From Tubulanus polymorphus (taxonomy: Eukaryota; Nemertea; Palaeonemertea; Tubulaniformes; Tubulanidae), in NCBI RefSeq assembly GCF_964204645.1, contig NC_134031.1:12316501-12380500 (forward strand): a stretch of 64,000 bases of DNA, in the 5' to 3' direction. Position numbers and translations under genes: made by a program. Below, piece after piece: positions 11,481 through 23,934 of the stretch. The notes below the pieces were generated by a model. The model was given only the letters and a program-made list of their open reading frames with translations, was not told the DNA's origin and did no database searches. The first letter of the stretch is position 1, and each line of letters opens with the position of its first letter.

Positions 11481-14009
11481 ATTAGTAATGAAGAAAACTG
11501 GAACATGGATGCGTTGATGGAGACATTATTTGAAGAAATAAGTGCTCGAGAACGAGCGGGAAATTTGAGTACTCCAAACAGAGATCGAAATTTGAATAGG
11601 CAGAATCAGAATGCTAGAATGTTATATACCGGAGATAATAGTAGGTGGTCAACAGATCCTATTTGTGTATATTGTAAGAAAAAACATGATTCTTCAAATT
11701 GTCGTACTGTTACAGCGATTCCGTCCAGAAAAGACATTTTGAAGAAAGGTGGCTACTGTTTTATATGTATAAAGAGGAATCATATTGCTTCAAGATGTCG
11801 TTCTAACATGAGGTGTCAAAACTGTAATGGTAGACACCATGTGACTATATGTGAATTTGGCTCGAAGAAAGAATCTAGTAATGGCGAACAGTCAAGTCCG
11901 AGAGAAAACCAAACACCTAGTCTTGACCAATCAGCTGGAGAGAAAGCTATCTCAGGAGTCTGTTGTTTATCAGCAACGAGTTCTCGGAAAGTACTCTTAC
12001 AGACTGCTCAAGCAATAATGCAAGGTGATGATGGGCCAGTGAAAGTCCGAATCCTATTTGACACCGGAAGTCAGAAATCATATATTACGAAACGACTGGC
12101 TGATAGATTACACCTACAGGTACCGGGCAATCATCGTATGAACATTCAAGTTTTTGGTTCATACACAGATGGTCAGTTTGAGGAGCATCCCATAGTAGAA
12201 TCAAGATTACTGGATACAAACGGCACGGCAATGACTTTTCCACTAGTGGTAGTACCCGTCATATGCACTGGTCTCTCAGTATATGACTTGTCAAATTGCA
12301 AGAAAATGTTTCCACATCTGGGAGGAGTACATTTTTCAGAATTTTATTACAAAGACGGATCGGTGGATGTGGATATTTTAATCGGAGCTGACTACTATTG
12401 GTCGGTGATGACTGGCGAAGTCAGGCGGAGTAACAGAGGTCCTGTGGCACTGGGAACCAAATTTGGTTGGACATTGTCTGGTCCAATCGGAGAATCTGAA
12501 ACGAATCAATCATCAATGTTGTATTTTATTAACGAGAAAACAGCTAAGAAATCTACCTACAGCAACCATGATGATGATAAACACAATAATTTATTGATCA
12601 CACAACAACGGAATTGTGACTGTCATCAGCTGGAAACTAAGCTTAAGAATTTTTGGTCGATCGAAAATCTTGGTCTTGAAGAAAATACTGATGATCCATT
12701 ATTTGAAGAATTCAAGAAATCTGTCCAGTTTAAGGATGGTAGATACCATGTTAAGTTGCCAAGGCGCGACGTGGATGACTTGATTCTTCCGGATAATTAT
12801 GAGCACGCCAAGAAGAGACTTATAAATTTACTGACAAGACTGAGACGATCACCTGACATTTTATCAGAGTATGACAGCGTAATAAAAGAACAGCTTGACA
12901 ATAACATAGTTCAGCTAGTAGAAAGTCCGGAAATCGGTGAAGTAGGAAAAGTGCACTATATCCCTCATCAGGCAGTAATACGAAGTGGTCATTCAACTAC
13001 GAAACTCCGAATTGTGTATGACGCATCGTGTAAGGCTGATGGACCCTCATTAAATGAGTTACTGCATGCCGGACCTGTGATGACTAACAATATTTTGCGT
13101 ATATTGCTTAGATTTAGAATGAAACCTGTTGCCTTGACAGGAGATATCGAAAAGGCATTTTTGCAGATAATGGTTGATGAAGATGATACTGATGTTCTAC
13201 GATTCTTATGGGTGAAGGATACTCATGATGAAAATTCGGATGTTATCGTTTTGAAGTTCAATCGAGTAGTTTTTGGTGTAACATCCAGCCCGTACTTGCT
13301 GAACGCTACTCTGAAGTTCCACATGGAAAGTCACGAAGATCAGAAATTTGCTGAAAAGTTTCTACAGTCAGCATATGTTGATGACACAAGTTCGAGTTTT
13401 GATACCGTCGGTGAAAGTTTTGAGTTCTACCGAGAAACGAAATCATATCTAAAGAAAGCTGGATTCAACTGGCGCAAAATACACACAAATTCAGTACAGC
13501 TCAGAGATTTAATACTTCAACAGGAAGGTGATAGTTCAAACACTACAGACGGAAGCCACGTTGATGAATCCTATGCTCAGCAGACTTTGGGCATGAATGC
13601 CAGGGTGCAAGAATCTGATATGATAAAAATTCTTGGTGTCTGCTGGAACTACAGCACTGATGAAATCATGTTCGATCTTACTGATATTATAAATTGCATT
13701 CAAGATCTGACACCGACTAAAAGGAATATAGTAGGAGGCGCAGCAAGGTTCTTCGACCCATTAGGAGTAATAGCACCAGCAGTGTTGAAGTTTAAACTGT
13801 TATTTCAAGACACATGTAGATCAGAAATCGGCTGGGATGAAATCGTAGACGCTGATTTAGAACGGCAATGGAAGCAAATTGTCGAGGATATGAAGAATTT
13901 TGAGACAATCCATCTGACAAGATGCTATTCAGCTGGGTTGAATGGTGGAATTGATTCATTTGAACTCCATGGCTTCTGTGACGCTTCATGTAAGGCCTAC
14001 GGGCAGTGA
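11481..14009 (+). pseudogene. pol: BEL-1 zinc knuckles, protease and reverse transcriptase
   Basis: This continues the gag frame. Counting from the Met at 11505, residues about 55-125 carry three cysteine/histidine knuckles (CVYCKKKHDSSNC, CFICIKRNHIASRC, CQNCNGRHHVTIC). An aspartic protease site, ILFDTGSQKSYI, lies near 184. A BEL-type reverse transcriptase spans about 480-680 with VHYIPHQAV, GDIEKAFLQI and the catalytic YVDD near 623. The frame stops at 14007-14009 just inside the RNase H region (FCDASCKAYG), where reading shifts to another frame. All key catalytic residues seen are present, so the damage is recent. Confidence 0.92.
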
Positions 14010-14755
14010 TATACTTAGTAGCTCGATCAGAAGATCAGTCGAACTCAAGTTTTGTAGTATCCAAGACCGAAGTGGCACCAACTAAACAAGTATCCATCCC
14101 ACGACTAGAGTTGCTGTCTGCAGTTACACTGGCCAAACTAATGAAGGTTGTTTATGATGAATTATCATTGGTGACAAAAATCGATGAAGTATACTGTTGG
14201 ACCGACTCTAAGGTGGCTCTAGCTTGGATTAAGGGAGTGACAAAAGACTGGAAACAATTCGTTGAAAATAGAGTTCGAGTGATAAGAAAATTGATCAAAC
14301 CTGAAGCATGGCGACACTGTGCTGGTATTAAAAATCCAGCTGACATTCCATCTAGAGGTATAAGATTCAGTGAACTAAGCTCTGACAAAATGTGGCTCAC
14401 CGGACCAGATTGGTTGCTAAAGAAGTCGCTACCAAGTAAGATCGAAAAAATTGATGACGCTTTGCCTGAAGAATGTTTAGTAGAGATGAAAATTGCTCAG
14501 CGTAATCTAATTTCATCTACATCAATGATGTGTCTTGAAGTCGGTACTGTCTCAGAAAGAGAGATAGTTATAGAAGAAATCATAGACTGTAAGAAATACA
14601 GTAGCTTTACAAAACTAGTAATGGTGACTTCTGCAGTAATGAAGGCATTTAAAGTTTGGAGAAGAAAAACCCGTGATTGGGAACTGTCAATAAATGACTT
14701 GAATGATGCTGAAAAGTTGTGGTTAACAGTGGTTCAAGTGTTTAAAGATACATAG
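14006..14755 (+). pseudogene. pol: BEL-1 RNase H and connection segment
   Basis: After a frame break near 14000, this 249-residue stretch continues the RNase H domain: VSIPRLELLSAVTLAKL, CWTDSKVALAWIKG and NPADIPSRG are the family's RNase H-like and linker motifs. It ends at TAG 14753-14755, where a second frame break occurs before the integrase. It is part of one polyprotein, not a separate gene. Confidence 0.9.
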
Positions 14756-14774
14756 ACTGTATAATGTATGGCGT

Positions 14775-15905
14775 TTGCAACTTAAGTTATTTGAAGAAGA
14801 TGGTATTATCAAAAGTGCTGGTAGATTGCAGAATTCTACCTTGAAATCTAGTCAGAAAAATCCAATCGTCCTCGTAAATCATCATGTCACTGAAATAATC
14901 ATCTGGGATGCACACGAGAGGGTTATGCACCAGAAGGTGAAAGCTACGCTTGGTGAAGTGCGCTCCAGATTCTGGATAATTAGAGAAAGACAGATTGTGA
15001 AGAAATTGATAGCCAAATGCTATTTATGTAAAAACCTTGATGCATTACCATACAAGCTGCCACTACCTCCACCACTTCCTGAATTCAGAGTGACTAGGTC
15101 ACACCCTTTCGAAACGACTGGTGTAGATTTTGCCGGACCTATGTATGTGAAGGGAAGAAAGAAGATTTGGATCTGCTTGTTTACTTGTACTACAAGTAGA
15201 GCTGTTCATCTAGAATTGGTATTAGAGCTTACAACAGACGGTTTTCTACGATGTCTTAGAAGATTTGCAGCACGTCGTGGAATGCCTAGAAAAATTATCT
15301 CTGACAATGCTAAGACTTATAGGAAAACATCAACAGAGTTAGCAAAATTGTTATCTGACCCGAGACTCAAGGAATTTGCTCTAAGAAATCGAATTGAATG
15401 GATGTTCATTTTGGAGAAAGCCCCATGGTGGGGAGGGTTTTATGAACGCCTAGTTAAGTCGGTGAAACGTTGTTTAAAGAAGATCCTTGGAGTCACGAAG
15501 CTTAGTATTGAAGAATATAATACAGTCCTCACTGAAGTGGAATTAGTTTTGAATTGTAGGCCTTTGAACTACATAGCCTCTGATGATTTTGATGAACCTG
15601 TTACACCATCACATCTCGTGTATGGAATACGTCTCATGGGAACACCAGATACCCATCCTTGTTCTGAAGAATATGTTCCAGAAATGGATAGAAAAGCTAT
15701 GAGTGGAAGAATGAGACATCTGAAAACGTTGATGGATCACTTTTGGCAAAGATGGTCCAGCGAATACTTGCTCGAACTTAGAGAATCTCATCGGCAACAG
15801 AATAAAGAAAATTCTGACCGAAGAAAAGTAAAAATTGGTGAAATAGTTCTTGTACACGATGAAGGGAAGCAGAGAGGTGAATGGAGACTTGGAAAAATCT
15901 GGTAG
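14775..15905 (+). pseudogene. pol: BEL-1 integrase
   Basis: This 376-residue part starts with a zinc-binding HHCC region (HERVMHQKVKATL ... CYLCK, residues about 55-95). The DDE catalytic core follows: GVDFAGP (first Asp), ISDNAKTY (second Asp) and PWWGGFYERLVKSVK (Glu). The phrase CLFTCTTSRAVHLE is characteristic of BEL/Pao integrases. It acts in the nucleus, joining element cDNA to host DNA. The frame stops at 15903-15905, and the C-terminal tail continues in another frame. Confidence 0.92.
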
Positions 15906-16191
15906 TGATGGCAACCCGAGAGGTGCTGTTTTGAAGTTAGGAGTTCGCGATAAGAAGTCAACAACTCTTAGAAGGCCACTCAACTTGCTGTATCCATTAG
16001 AAGTTCAAGACTCGCCCGAATTAACCAGGGATGCGCAAGCAGAAAACGTTCGGAGACCTATAGGCCTAGATGTCGTCACACGTCCATCTGAAGTAGTGTG
16101 TCAATCTCGTCCGAAGAGAAAATCAAAAGAAAATGCCGAAAAGCGTTTATCTGGATGGATTAACGAACTCGAATTAAGTGACGATTGTTAG
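15850..16191 (+). pseudogene. pol: BEL-1 integrase C-terminal tail (frame-shifted)
   Basis: From about 15905 the similarity moves to this frame: DGNPRGAVLKLGVRDKKSTT followed by RRPLNLLYPLEV, the usual closing domain (DUF5641-like) of BEL polyproteins. The true end of the polyprotein is the TAG at 16189-16191. The first 18 residues of this open frame overlap the previous one and are not native. Confidence 0.85.
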
Positions 16192-17311
16192 TATGTGAAC
16201 TGACTAACGTTTCTACACAGTGTTGATCGAACCTGTTATTGCGAACTTGCGAATGATGAACATTTGTGTTACTGATGGAATCGTAATTGGATACTTGTGA
16301 ATATATCAACATTTTGACACTTGCGTGAACAATATCATCGAAACGAATAATGATTTGTGTAGTGATTAAATATATATATATATGGGAGGTGAGCCTAGCG
16401 CCCTCTCTTTATAGACCGTGAAGGTCTCAGTGATTCGTATGTTACAAGCCGAAGCTTGCATTTATCATTTGTGATTAACTCTTCAATTTATGCGATATGC
16501 GCTGACATTATTGTGATTAATATCAGAGGAGGTGAGCCTAGCGCCCTCTCTTAATTGACCGTGAAGGTCATATGTAATCGGAAATCTACTATTATCAGTT
16601 CGATGGTTACTTGGAAAATTAGAACTCTACGTACCCTATAAGTTAACGAACTCATCCAGTTAATGGAATATGAAGTGAACGATTATTTTACATCAGTGAA
16701 CCAGACTCTAAGTTACTATTCAGCTGTTGCGTATAGACGAGAAGATAAACTTAAATATCTGGTTGTACCAAGATGCGGTTATCATATTATGCGAAGACTC
16801 GGTTAATTTACCTAGAACTTTAACGGAACTTTATCGGTTACGTACTTTTAATCACACGAAGTGATTCATTAAGATAAACATACAATTTAATATAGTTTGA
16901 TATAGTTGTATTTTGTTTTAAACGTGCAAAATTATTAAGTGAACTATCTTCATATTATAGATGATAAACAGAAGTTAGGATTAGTTACTTAATACTTTAA
17001 CTATTATAGAGAAGTTTAGTTGTAGTGAATTTGCTTAACGTTCGAGGTTTTAACGTTCGAGGTTCGAGTCCTCTTTAATTAGTTTAATCATTAAAATAGT
17101 TAATTATATATTAGCTGAATATTTTATATAATTTTCTTTGCGAAACTAATTGTAACTTAACTCAGTCTAATCTAGGGATAAGTAGGATTGCTATAAACTT
17201 TTAGAGATTTTATTGATTGTTTCTGAATCTATTTTTTGACTTGATTAGAGAATTTATTTAGATAACTTAGATTAATTTAATTTTGGAACAGTATTGTCCC
17301 AAGATGGGGAG
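16192..17311 (+). other. BEL-1 3' untranslated region with internal repeat and polypurine tract
   Basis: AT-rich, non-coding. A phrase of about 45 bases (GGAGGTGAGCCTAGCGCCCT, then a CTC run and GACCGTGAAGGTC) occurs at about 16384 and again at about 16528. A short TA run lies at 16369-16382. AACGTTCGAGGTT occurs twice near 17037-17062. The purine run AAGATGGGGAG at 17301-17311 directly precedes the 3' LTR and is the likely polypurine tract. Confidence 0.75.
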
Positions 17312-17498
17312 TGTAAGAAATGTTTGAAAATTAATAATGTTAAACTGTGTACTACACGGTAGCGCCATCTGGCGTCTTGTGTTCGAAATAAAGATGGAGA
17401 AATCCCACCAACAGAAAATATGATCGTCCGAGTTTGATGCTTTTTTTAAACTAGTCAGAGAAGGGGAACTCTATAAATACCAGCAAAAGAACATAACA
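17312..17498 (+). repeat. 3' LTR of BEL-1
   Basis: It matches 10325-10510 from TGTAAGAAATG to ACATAACA. Differences include GATGATCC versus GATCGTCC, a longer T run and a 3-base deletion before TATAAATA. Confidence 0.93.
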
Positions 17499-20400
17499 AT
17501 GGATAACTGCAGCCTATGTGGAAACCCAATGGATGATGTGTCATCAACAGTAACTCTCAGGGAGAAAGACTGTGATACAGTCAACAAAGCCAGCGATGCG
17601 CGCGGTTCGCAAGTCCACGTTGAGCCTGGACAAAAAGTTTACATTGAATGTCGGCTGATATTCACTAGTCCGAAAGACATTGAACGGACTAAACGAAAAT
17701 GAGAAGTATCACCTGCTACAGGGGAAAAATGTATGCCCTGATTATCTGAACCATTGTTCTCATTTCAAGAACACTGTTTGTATTGTGGCACCAGTGGAAA
17801 ATATGATCGAAAAAAGAAAGGATATGAACTTACACCAGTTTGAACAATGGACTTTCAATGTAAAATAGCCGAAGCTTGTTCGAATCGTGGTGACAAATGG
17901 GCAGAAATAGTTAAAGGCAGAATTGCTTTTGCTTGTGATGTTCATGCAGCAGATGCCATGTATCATCAGTCCTGTAACGTGAACTGTAGGACAGGCAAAG
18001 ATGTACCTGGATGCTTTGTATCAAATGAAGTCATCACACAAGAAAGACAAAAGCCTGGACGACCCAAAGAATGCGAGAAAGTGGTAGCCTTCAAAAAGTA
18101 GCCGAATATCTTGAGAAAAATGATGAAGAACAGATTACGATAAATGACTTTGTTTGCAAAAGGGAAGAATTCTTAGAAGGTACCGAGTGTCAGCCATATA
18201 GTTCGAGATACATGAAGCAGAAGCTTGAGAATCTCTTCGGCGATAGAATTGTTATAACTGAAATAAGTGGAAGGCCAAATATTGTTACATTCAAAGGAAC
18301 TGCATCTTCAATTCTCAGAGAATATTTTAGAGAAGAAAAGGAAAGCACCATCGAAGCAGAAAAGATAAAACTGATAAAAACAGCTGCAAACCTGATTAAA
18401 AGTGATATCAAATCGATTGTCAGCTCGAAAGATATCTATCCCACTAGTCTGGAGATGGCGACACTTGAAGAAGCAAGATCGTTTATACTGGAGTCACTAT
18501 ATCTACTGTTGGAGGCATTATTCACAGGGAAGGATAAGGCCTTAAAGTCATGTTCAATCGGACAAGCAAACGTGCAGGCAACACGTCCAAGAATCCTTCT
18601 GACTCCATTGCATTGAATGCTTCACTTTTGGTTCGACGTCCAAGACCTGCATGGTCAGGTTTCATGCAAATGATCCACAAAGGTGACCATCCTGGACCAG
18701 CGTCAATAGCATTTTTACCGATGATAGATATGGACCCAAGTGATTTGATTCATGAGTTTCTTCAGATGCATGGGCCATTTCATGGCAGGCACAAGTTTAC
18801 AAGAGATCCTGGAGAAAATCTAAGCTGGGAACACCGTTGCACATATCCTCAGTGGTAAAGCTGTGGCTAGGGCTCTAAGTGGACACATTCTTGCATCTTC
18901 TGCATTGTATACATTGTTGGTTTCAAGTTCATTCAGCATAATGTTGCCACAGTCTTCTCCTGATGAGGATTCGTGTGAGCTCTCAGATGCACTAAACGAA
19001 CCAGACGACATTGATGTTGATATCCAAAGTTCCGCTGCGTTGTCACAACCATCCACTGACGATGAATTATGTGAAGAATCAGAAATACTGAAAGAATGCA
19101 ACGACAACAACAACAATATTAGTCTACAACCAGAAGTCACTCCTCATGAGTTGGTGGCGGTTGGAGATTTATACGATGAATTACTGGAAGGAAAAATTGA
19201 TGCGGCAGATATCCGTAACTCTGCGGTAATCACTTCTCTACACGACAGAATAACAGACGTAAGATCGGTCTTAAAAGACAACCAGACATCACAGGTATGG
19301 CTACAGTACATAGATATGATGGACATAGCTCTTCAACATTTGACAGCAGAGTGTACTGGTGATTGGAAACTGTATTTGAAAGCAATGTTTAACATGCTAC
19401 CATACCTAGCAGCATCTGGTCACAACTCATACACCAAGTCATTACACATTCATCTTCGACAGATGACCAGGCTTGAGGAACTGAATCCAGGGTTATAAAA
19501 GAAGTTTATGCATGGGTACCGTGTTATGCGTAGAAGTGACAAGTTCTGGTGTGGATTATCCCCTGATCTCATAATATAGCAAGCTCTCATGAGGAGTCTT
19601 AAGACAAATGGTAGTCTCACGCGAGGAAGGGGAATGACTGAGATGCAGCGTATTATATGGTGTCTATTTAGTCCAGTCTGTGCCGAGATCAACAGTGCTA
19701 TGCAACAGCTAACATCTGTGACATATTCCACAAGTGAGCAACATAATGACTTATCATAGTCTTGACAAGCAAGGGACTTGGCTGACACCAAAGAGGTGAT
19801 TTCATTCCTTCAAGCAAATAATCCATTTGAAGGAGACATATCACTTCGAAGCATAGCTACAGGCAACAAGGGACTTGGCTGACACCAAAGAGGTGATTTC
19901 ATTCCTTCAAGCAAATAATCCATTTGAAGGAGACATATCACTTCGAAGCATAGCTACAGGCAACAACACAGCTAGACGCAATGTGAACATTGACTGTGCA
20001 AAGGACATTGGAAATCGAATCCTCAAGAAAATGATCGGGAATGATGCGATTGAATACACCTTCAAAAAGGTCGACCAAGCCATTACATTCAAATCTAAAT
20101 CCACAGTAAAAATCAATGGCAAGGTTATCCACATCGATCCTCAGCTATTGATTCAATGACTGATTATTGTTGGAACGCGATGAACGGATGACTTGTCTGA
20201 GGTATTCAAGTTTGAGTTGTGTAGCTATCCTCCTGCATTGTTTGCAGAACGCTGCCAATAAACCAGCCCTTGCAAAACAGCTGTGGTCTTTGGTTCCTCC
20301 TGAAGATCCATAGAATAGAAAGAACTGTCAATATGTACTGGATGGTGGTGCCCTCTTACATTAAATTCCCTGGCAGAAAGGAGATATATATGAAGTGATT

Positions 20401-21494
20401 GTGAACCACTATACCAGTTACGTTACTAGGAAGTATGGTTCCGCCATCGTTGTGTTTGATGGCTATGTCAGCGGCCCATCAACAAAGGATTCTACACATC
20501 AGCGTCGAGCTCAAAATGATAGTGGATGCTCAGTTTCCTTCAACGCCTCGATGACACTTCAAATGCATAAAGAAGAATTTCTCTCAAACAAGCAAAACAA
20601 GCAGCAGTTTATCACCATCCTTGGTGACAGATTAGACAAAGTTGGTTGTGAGGCAAAAGCCGATGCAGATTTGTTGATCGTAAAGGCTGCTGTGGAATGT
20701 TCATCAAGACGTAATACAATACTAGTAGGAGATGACACTGATCTACTGATTATCCTGTGCTGGCACGCCAGAGCTCATGCTTATGACATATTCTTCATGC
20801 CAGAACCAAAGAAAGGTCTTCCTGCTAAGTATCTCAATGTGAACTCTTTGTAAGCATCCCTAGGAGAACACATGTGCAATCACATATTGTTTGTCCATGC
20901 TATTCTAGGTTGTGACACAACTTCAAGACTATTTGGAATTGGGAAACCTCTAGCTCTGAAGTTAATCCGCGAAAATGAATACTTCTTGCAGCAAGCAGCC
21001 TTCTTTGCTGATTCAGCATCTGGTTCGAGTCGAGTTATCACTGCCGGGAAAACGCTCTGATCTGTCTCTATAAAGGAAAACAATCTGATATTTTAGATAC
21101 ACTATGTCTACCAGATTTCTGGAACTTGTTGCTGTCAGTAAATCTGTGATTCATCCGAAGTCTTTACCAGCAACATCAGCGTCCGCTAAATATCACAGCT
21201 TACGTGTATTCTATCAAGTTCAGCAGTGGATGGACGTGGAACTGAACCCAGAAGAATGGGGTTGGAGGAACATAGATAGAAAACTCTCTCCAATACAGTT
21301 ACAAAGATCCAGCAACTGTATCTCTTCTTGAACAAATAAGATGCAAGTGCAAAACAGGATGCAACACAATGCGTTGTGGGTGCGGCAAACAAGGCCTAGA
21401 GTGCTCACTTGCTTGTTTAGAGTGTAGGGGAATTTGTGAGAACTTAAGTGAGGACAATGCAAATGGGGAAGAACAGGATATAGAGGATACTTAA
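17499..21494 (+). pseudogene. Decayed member of a repetitive 'DDTDLL nuclease-like + CXC' protein family
   Basis: Fragments in changing frames follow one order: MDNCSLCGNP start (17499); HCLYCGTSGKYD (about 17767-17802) and MDFQCKIAEACSNRGDKWAE (17847-18101) with two in-frame TGA stops before it; EYLEKNDEEQITINDF (18071-18616); PAWSGFMQMIH..HPGPASIAF (about 18646-18710); SGKAVARALSGH (18850-19498); VVFDGY..GPSTKDSTHQRR and VGDDTDLLIILC (20395-20853); GCDTTSRLFGIGK (20872-21060); SAKYHSLRVFYQVQQW (21104-21331); and a cysteine-rich end IRCKCKTGCNTMRCGC (21329 onward). I recall this series from multi-copy, mostly uncharacterised invertebrate proteins. The DDTDLL part resembles PIN/FEN-type nucleases and the end resembles tesmin/TSO1 CXC motifs; function is unknown. 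The centre after LLTPLH (18616) looks deleted. BEL-1 sits on the start codon. Confidence 0.72.
19770..19963 (+). repeat. Perfect 97-bp tandem duplication inside the pseudogene
   Basis: 19770-19866 (starting CAAGGGACTTGGCTGAC) is repeated base for base at 19867-19963. Ninety-seven is not a multiple of three, so the duplication itself breaks the reading frame. Its perfect identity makes it much younger than the surrounding decay. Confidence 0.93.
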
Positions 21495-21717
21495 GTGTCA
21501 TAATCCAGTTTAACACTTATATCGCCGTGTTTATACTATATGCTCACACTATATGTACATGCTCACATGTGTTTAACCAAGGTTAAAAACATTTTTAATT
21601 TTGTTCTGACAAAATAAGTACTCTATTATCTACCATGGTTATGATGAGTATAGAAGTTATCGGGATCATACATCTCTATATTAGACCCTTTAATAAGGTT
21701 TGTCAGAATATGAGTTT

Positions 21718-22050
21718 GATCAGTCCAAAACTGGACACGTGACCATCATGTCCTTCCAATAAATTATATACTAAATATAAATGTGAGTAGTTTACACATG
21801 GTATTAAATGCATTACTAATAAATTTTCATGACATAATCATAACAGTTATTAGGATATTAAGACATGTTCAATCACTTACTCCAAAATTGTGTGGTCCCA
21901 CCCAAAACTGGGCTATGGGCCATTACTGCCCTTCCAGTGCACCATAGACTGAATATAAATATGTTTCTGAGTAGTGTATATATGATTTTATATGTGTTAA
22001 TAGTACATTGTGATGTTATAATTATGACGGTTATTGAGTTATTGAGTCGT
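21718..22050. repeat. Two diverged tandem units of about 178 bp
   Basis: CCAAAACTGG, GCCCTTCCA/GTCCTTCCA, AATATAAAT, GAGTAGT and ATAATTATGACGGTTATT/ATAATCATAACAGTTATT recur in the same order at 21725-21855 and 21902-22035. The copies are strongly diverged. Confidence 0.6.
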
Positions 22051-23454
22051 TTTCTTCATTTTACCCCCAAAAAGGGCGTGGCCCCAAAAACCATGTTCCA
22101 CCAAATGGATTTTGGAATACTTTTTTTTCTGTGCATAAGGGACCTTTCTCGATGTCAAAAAAGTTTGTTTCGTTTCTTTTGCAATTTGTTCCAGGTCAAA
22201 TTGCAAAACTACTAGACTATTGTACTGTAGTGAACTGATGTTTGATCATTTTTAAGCCTACCCGGCCGTATCAGAATTATGAACCAGATTTGAACGCCCA
22301 ATCATTGCAATAGAATGCATTCGTTTTTCTATCCTCGAGGCATTAAGCCAACTGAATCCTGCCCCTGGAATTATTTAGCCTAACTAGCAGTTCCCCATGA
22401 AATTATTGAAAGTTTTTAGGTGCATGTCAGTAAATTGTTTCTATCAGCTTTATCGGGCAATGTAGCGTTAACCTTATGATTATCCTCACAGGTGCTCCCA
22501 GACTGATTTATTCGAAAGTATTTCATAAGACTAACTTTCCCAAATACATAATATTGTATGACTGGGAGAGGATTTGTAGGTGACCATAAAACTATACTGA
22601 TGACCTCGTTCATCGATCCAATGATCTCACTCTGTTGCACGTCTCGCCCTCCAGTAAGGTACGGAGATTAAAACTATTTCATTAGATGGCACCGACAGCG
22701 CTGAAACGAATTGAATTAATGGTATAAGAAGAACGGTGGAATAAAGATCCATTGCAACAGAAAATAGCTGACCATTTTTTTCCGTGCAATAGAATAAGAC
22801 AATGATTTACAGTGATAAATATATTATTAAAGGCGGTGTACAGAAGCGATGTCAATTTTTGCATCCATCTGCAATTGATATGATAGTATGTATTGTAAAT
22901 GTTGCATGTGATATGATCCTACTTCTAGCCTACGATGTTCTCCTGATGAAGAAGAGCCTGATGTTTGTTATGTAAAACATTTTTAATTATGTTTTTTTTA
23001 GATTTCTTTTAATTTATTACATCAATATACATCGTACTGAGCAGATTGTAGGTATATAGTAGGTACTTGAGTGACTTGAACTAAACACCCATATACGGCC
23101 ACACCAGAGAGTGGTGTTTAATCAAGGTATGACTGTACATCGTTATTTCATTGATTGTTGAATTTTGAATTAGATCACCGGAACACAACTTTGAGTTTAA
23201 AATTGTGGGTGGTCTTCACTAGTTACTGCCATGTTCAAATTTGATTTGGTTTTAGGAATATTACTAGATCAAAAGTTACTCCGGCATTGGTTTGTTGTAA
23301 CTTTTGACTATTATTTTGAATCATTGTACATTTGTGGGGTCCTTACAACTGGGTTAGTTTGTTCAAAGAATGAAAAAGCCCATTTCCAGTATATTTTACA
23401 TTCATAAACCATTGAGATTTCTCAAATGACATTATAATTTACAGGTAATCCAGA
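22051..23454. other. No gene recognised
   Basis: Non-coding by inspection. Includes a short C/G-rich phrase (ACCCCCAAAAAGGGCGTGGCC near 22063) that could be the edge of a dispersed repeat, but no partner end is visible. Confidence 0.5.
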
Positions 23455-23609
23455 AAGGTGAGGGTGAATTGGTGCTGACAGGAAGACTGTTTCAAACATC
23501 AAAATTACGCAGAAGACAGTGGGATTTTGTCCCGTGCGAATTCTGCTTCGCATTCTACTATAAAGAAAGCTTGCGGAGCCACATCAAGTCCTCAAGTCCT
23601 CATCTGTAG
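23455..23609 (+). pseudogene. C2H2-like exon relic (VPCEFCFAFY-type)
   Basis: A plausible acceptor (ATTATAATTTACAG, to 23454) precedes a frame that reads VIQKGEGELVLTGRL, then WDFVPCEFCFAFYYKESLRS and HIKS, stopping at TAG 23607. The CxxC plus histidine arrangement is C2H2-like. After the stop, scattered coding-like phrases continue in other frames to about 23930 (EIEVVNLICGMRETKANPQ, LPHVGRFMQQFDSR), so this is a decayed gene or one exon of it. Similar zinc-finger-like N-termini occur in multi-copy mollusc proteins in my recollection; no firm family name. Confidence 0.45.
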
Positions 23610-23934
23610 CCTGAAAAAACTATATCTGAAATGGAAGATGTCTGCTCAGTCCTGGCGTTTGAAAAACTGGTGATGATCAGGAGGAGATTGAAGTGGTGAA
23701 CCTAATCTGTGGCATGAGAGAAACAAAGGCCAATCCACAAATTGTTGCTATATGTAGAAAAGATCCTCTGGTTTGAGATTTTCCTAAAGCTTTACTTGGA
23801 CGTCTCGGAAATTAAGACGAATAGAGGAGAAAAGAAAGGAGAATATTCGTACTAAACTACCTCATGTGGGACGATTTATGCAGCAATTTGATTCTCGTAG
23901 CAATAAGACACATAATTTGACCACCATATAATCC

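Larger units (their letters stand above)
10320..17503 (+). mobile_element. BEL/Pao LTR retrotransposon BEL-1 (complete but mutated)
   Basis: Two LTRs of about 186 bases bound a gag-protease-RT-RNase H-integrase order, and the unit is flanked by the 5-base duplication ATGGA (10320-10324 and 17499-17503). Five-base duplications are normal for BEL/Pao. By eye the LTRs differ at about five bases plus two small indels, so the insertion is fairly recent. The coding region has one stop and three frame breaks, so this copy cannot make its polyprotein. No envelope-like gene is seen. Confidence 0.95.

Noticed and set aside
17037-17075. tRNA-like GGTTCGAGTCC
   Set aside because: Only a T-arm-like stem is present; no anticodon, D-arm or acceptor partner. 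It is in the BEL-1 3' region next to a duplicated phrase.
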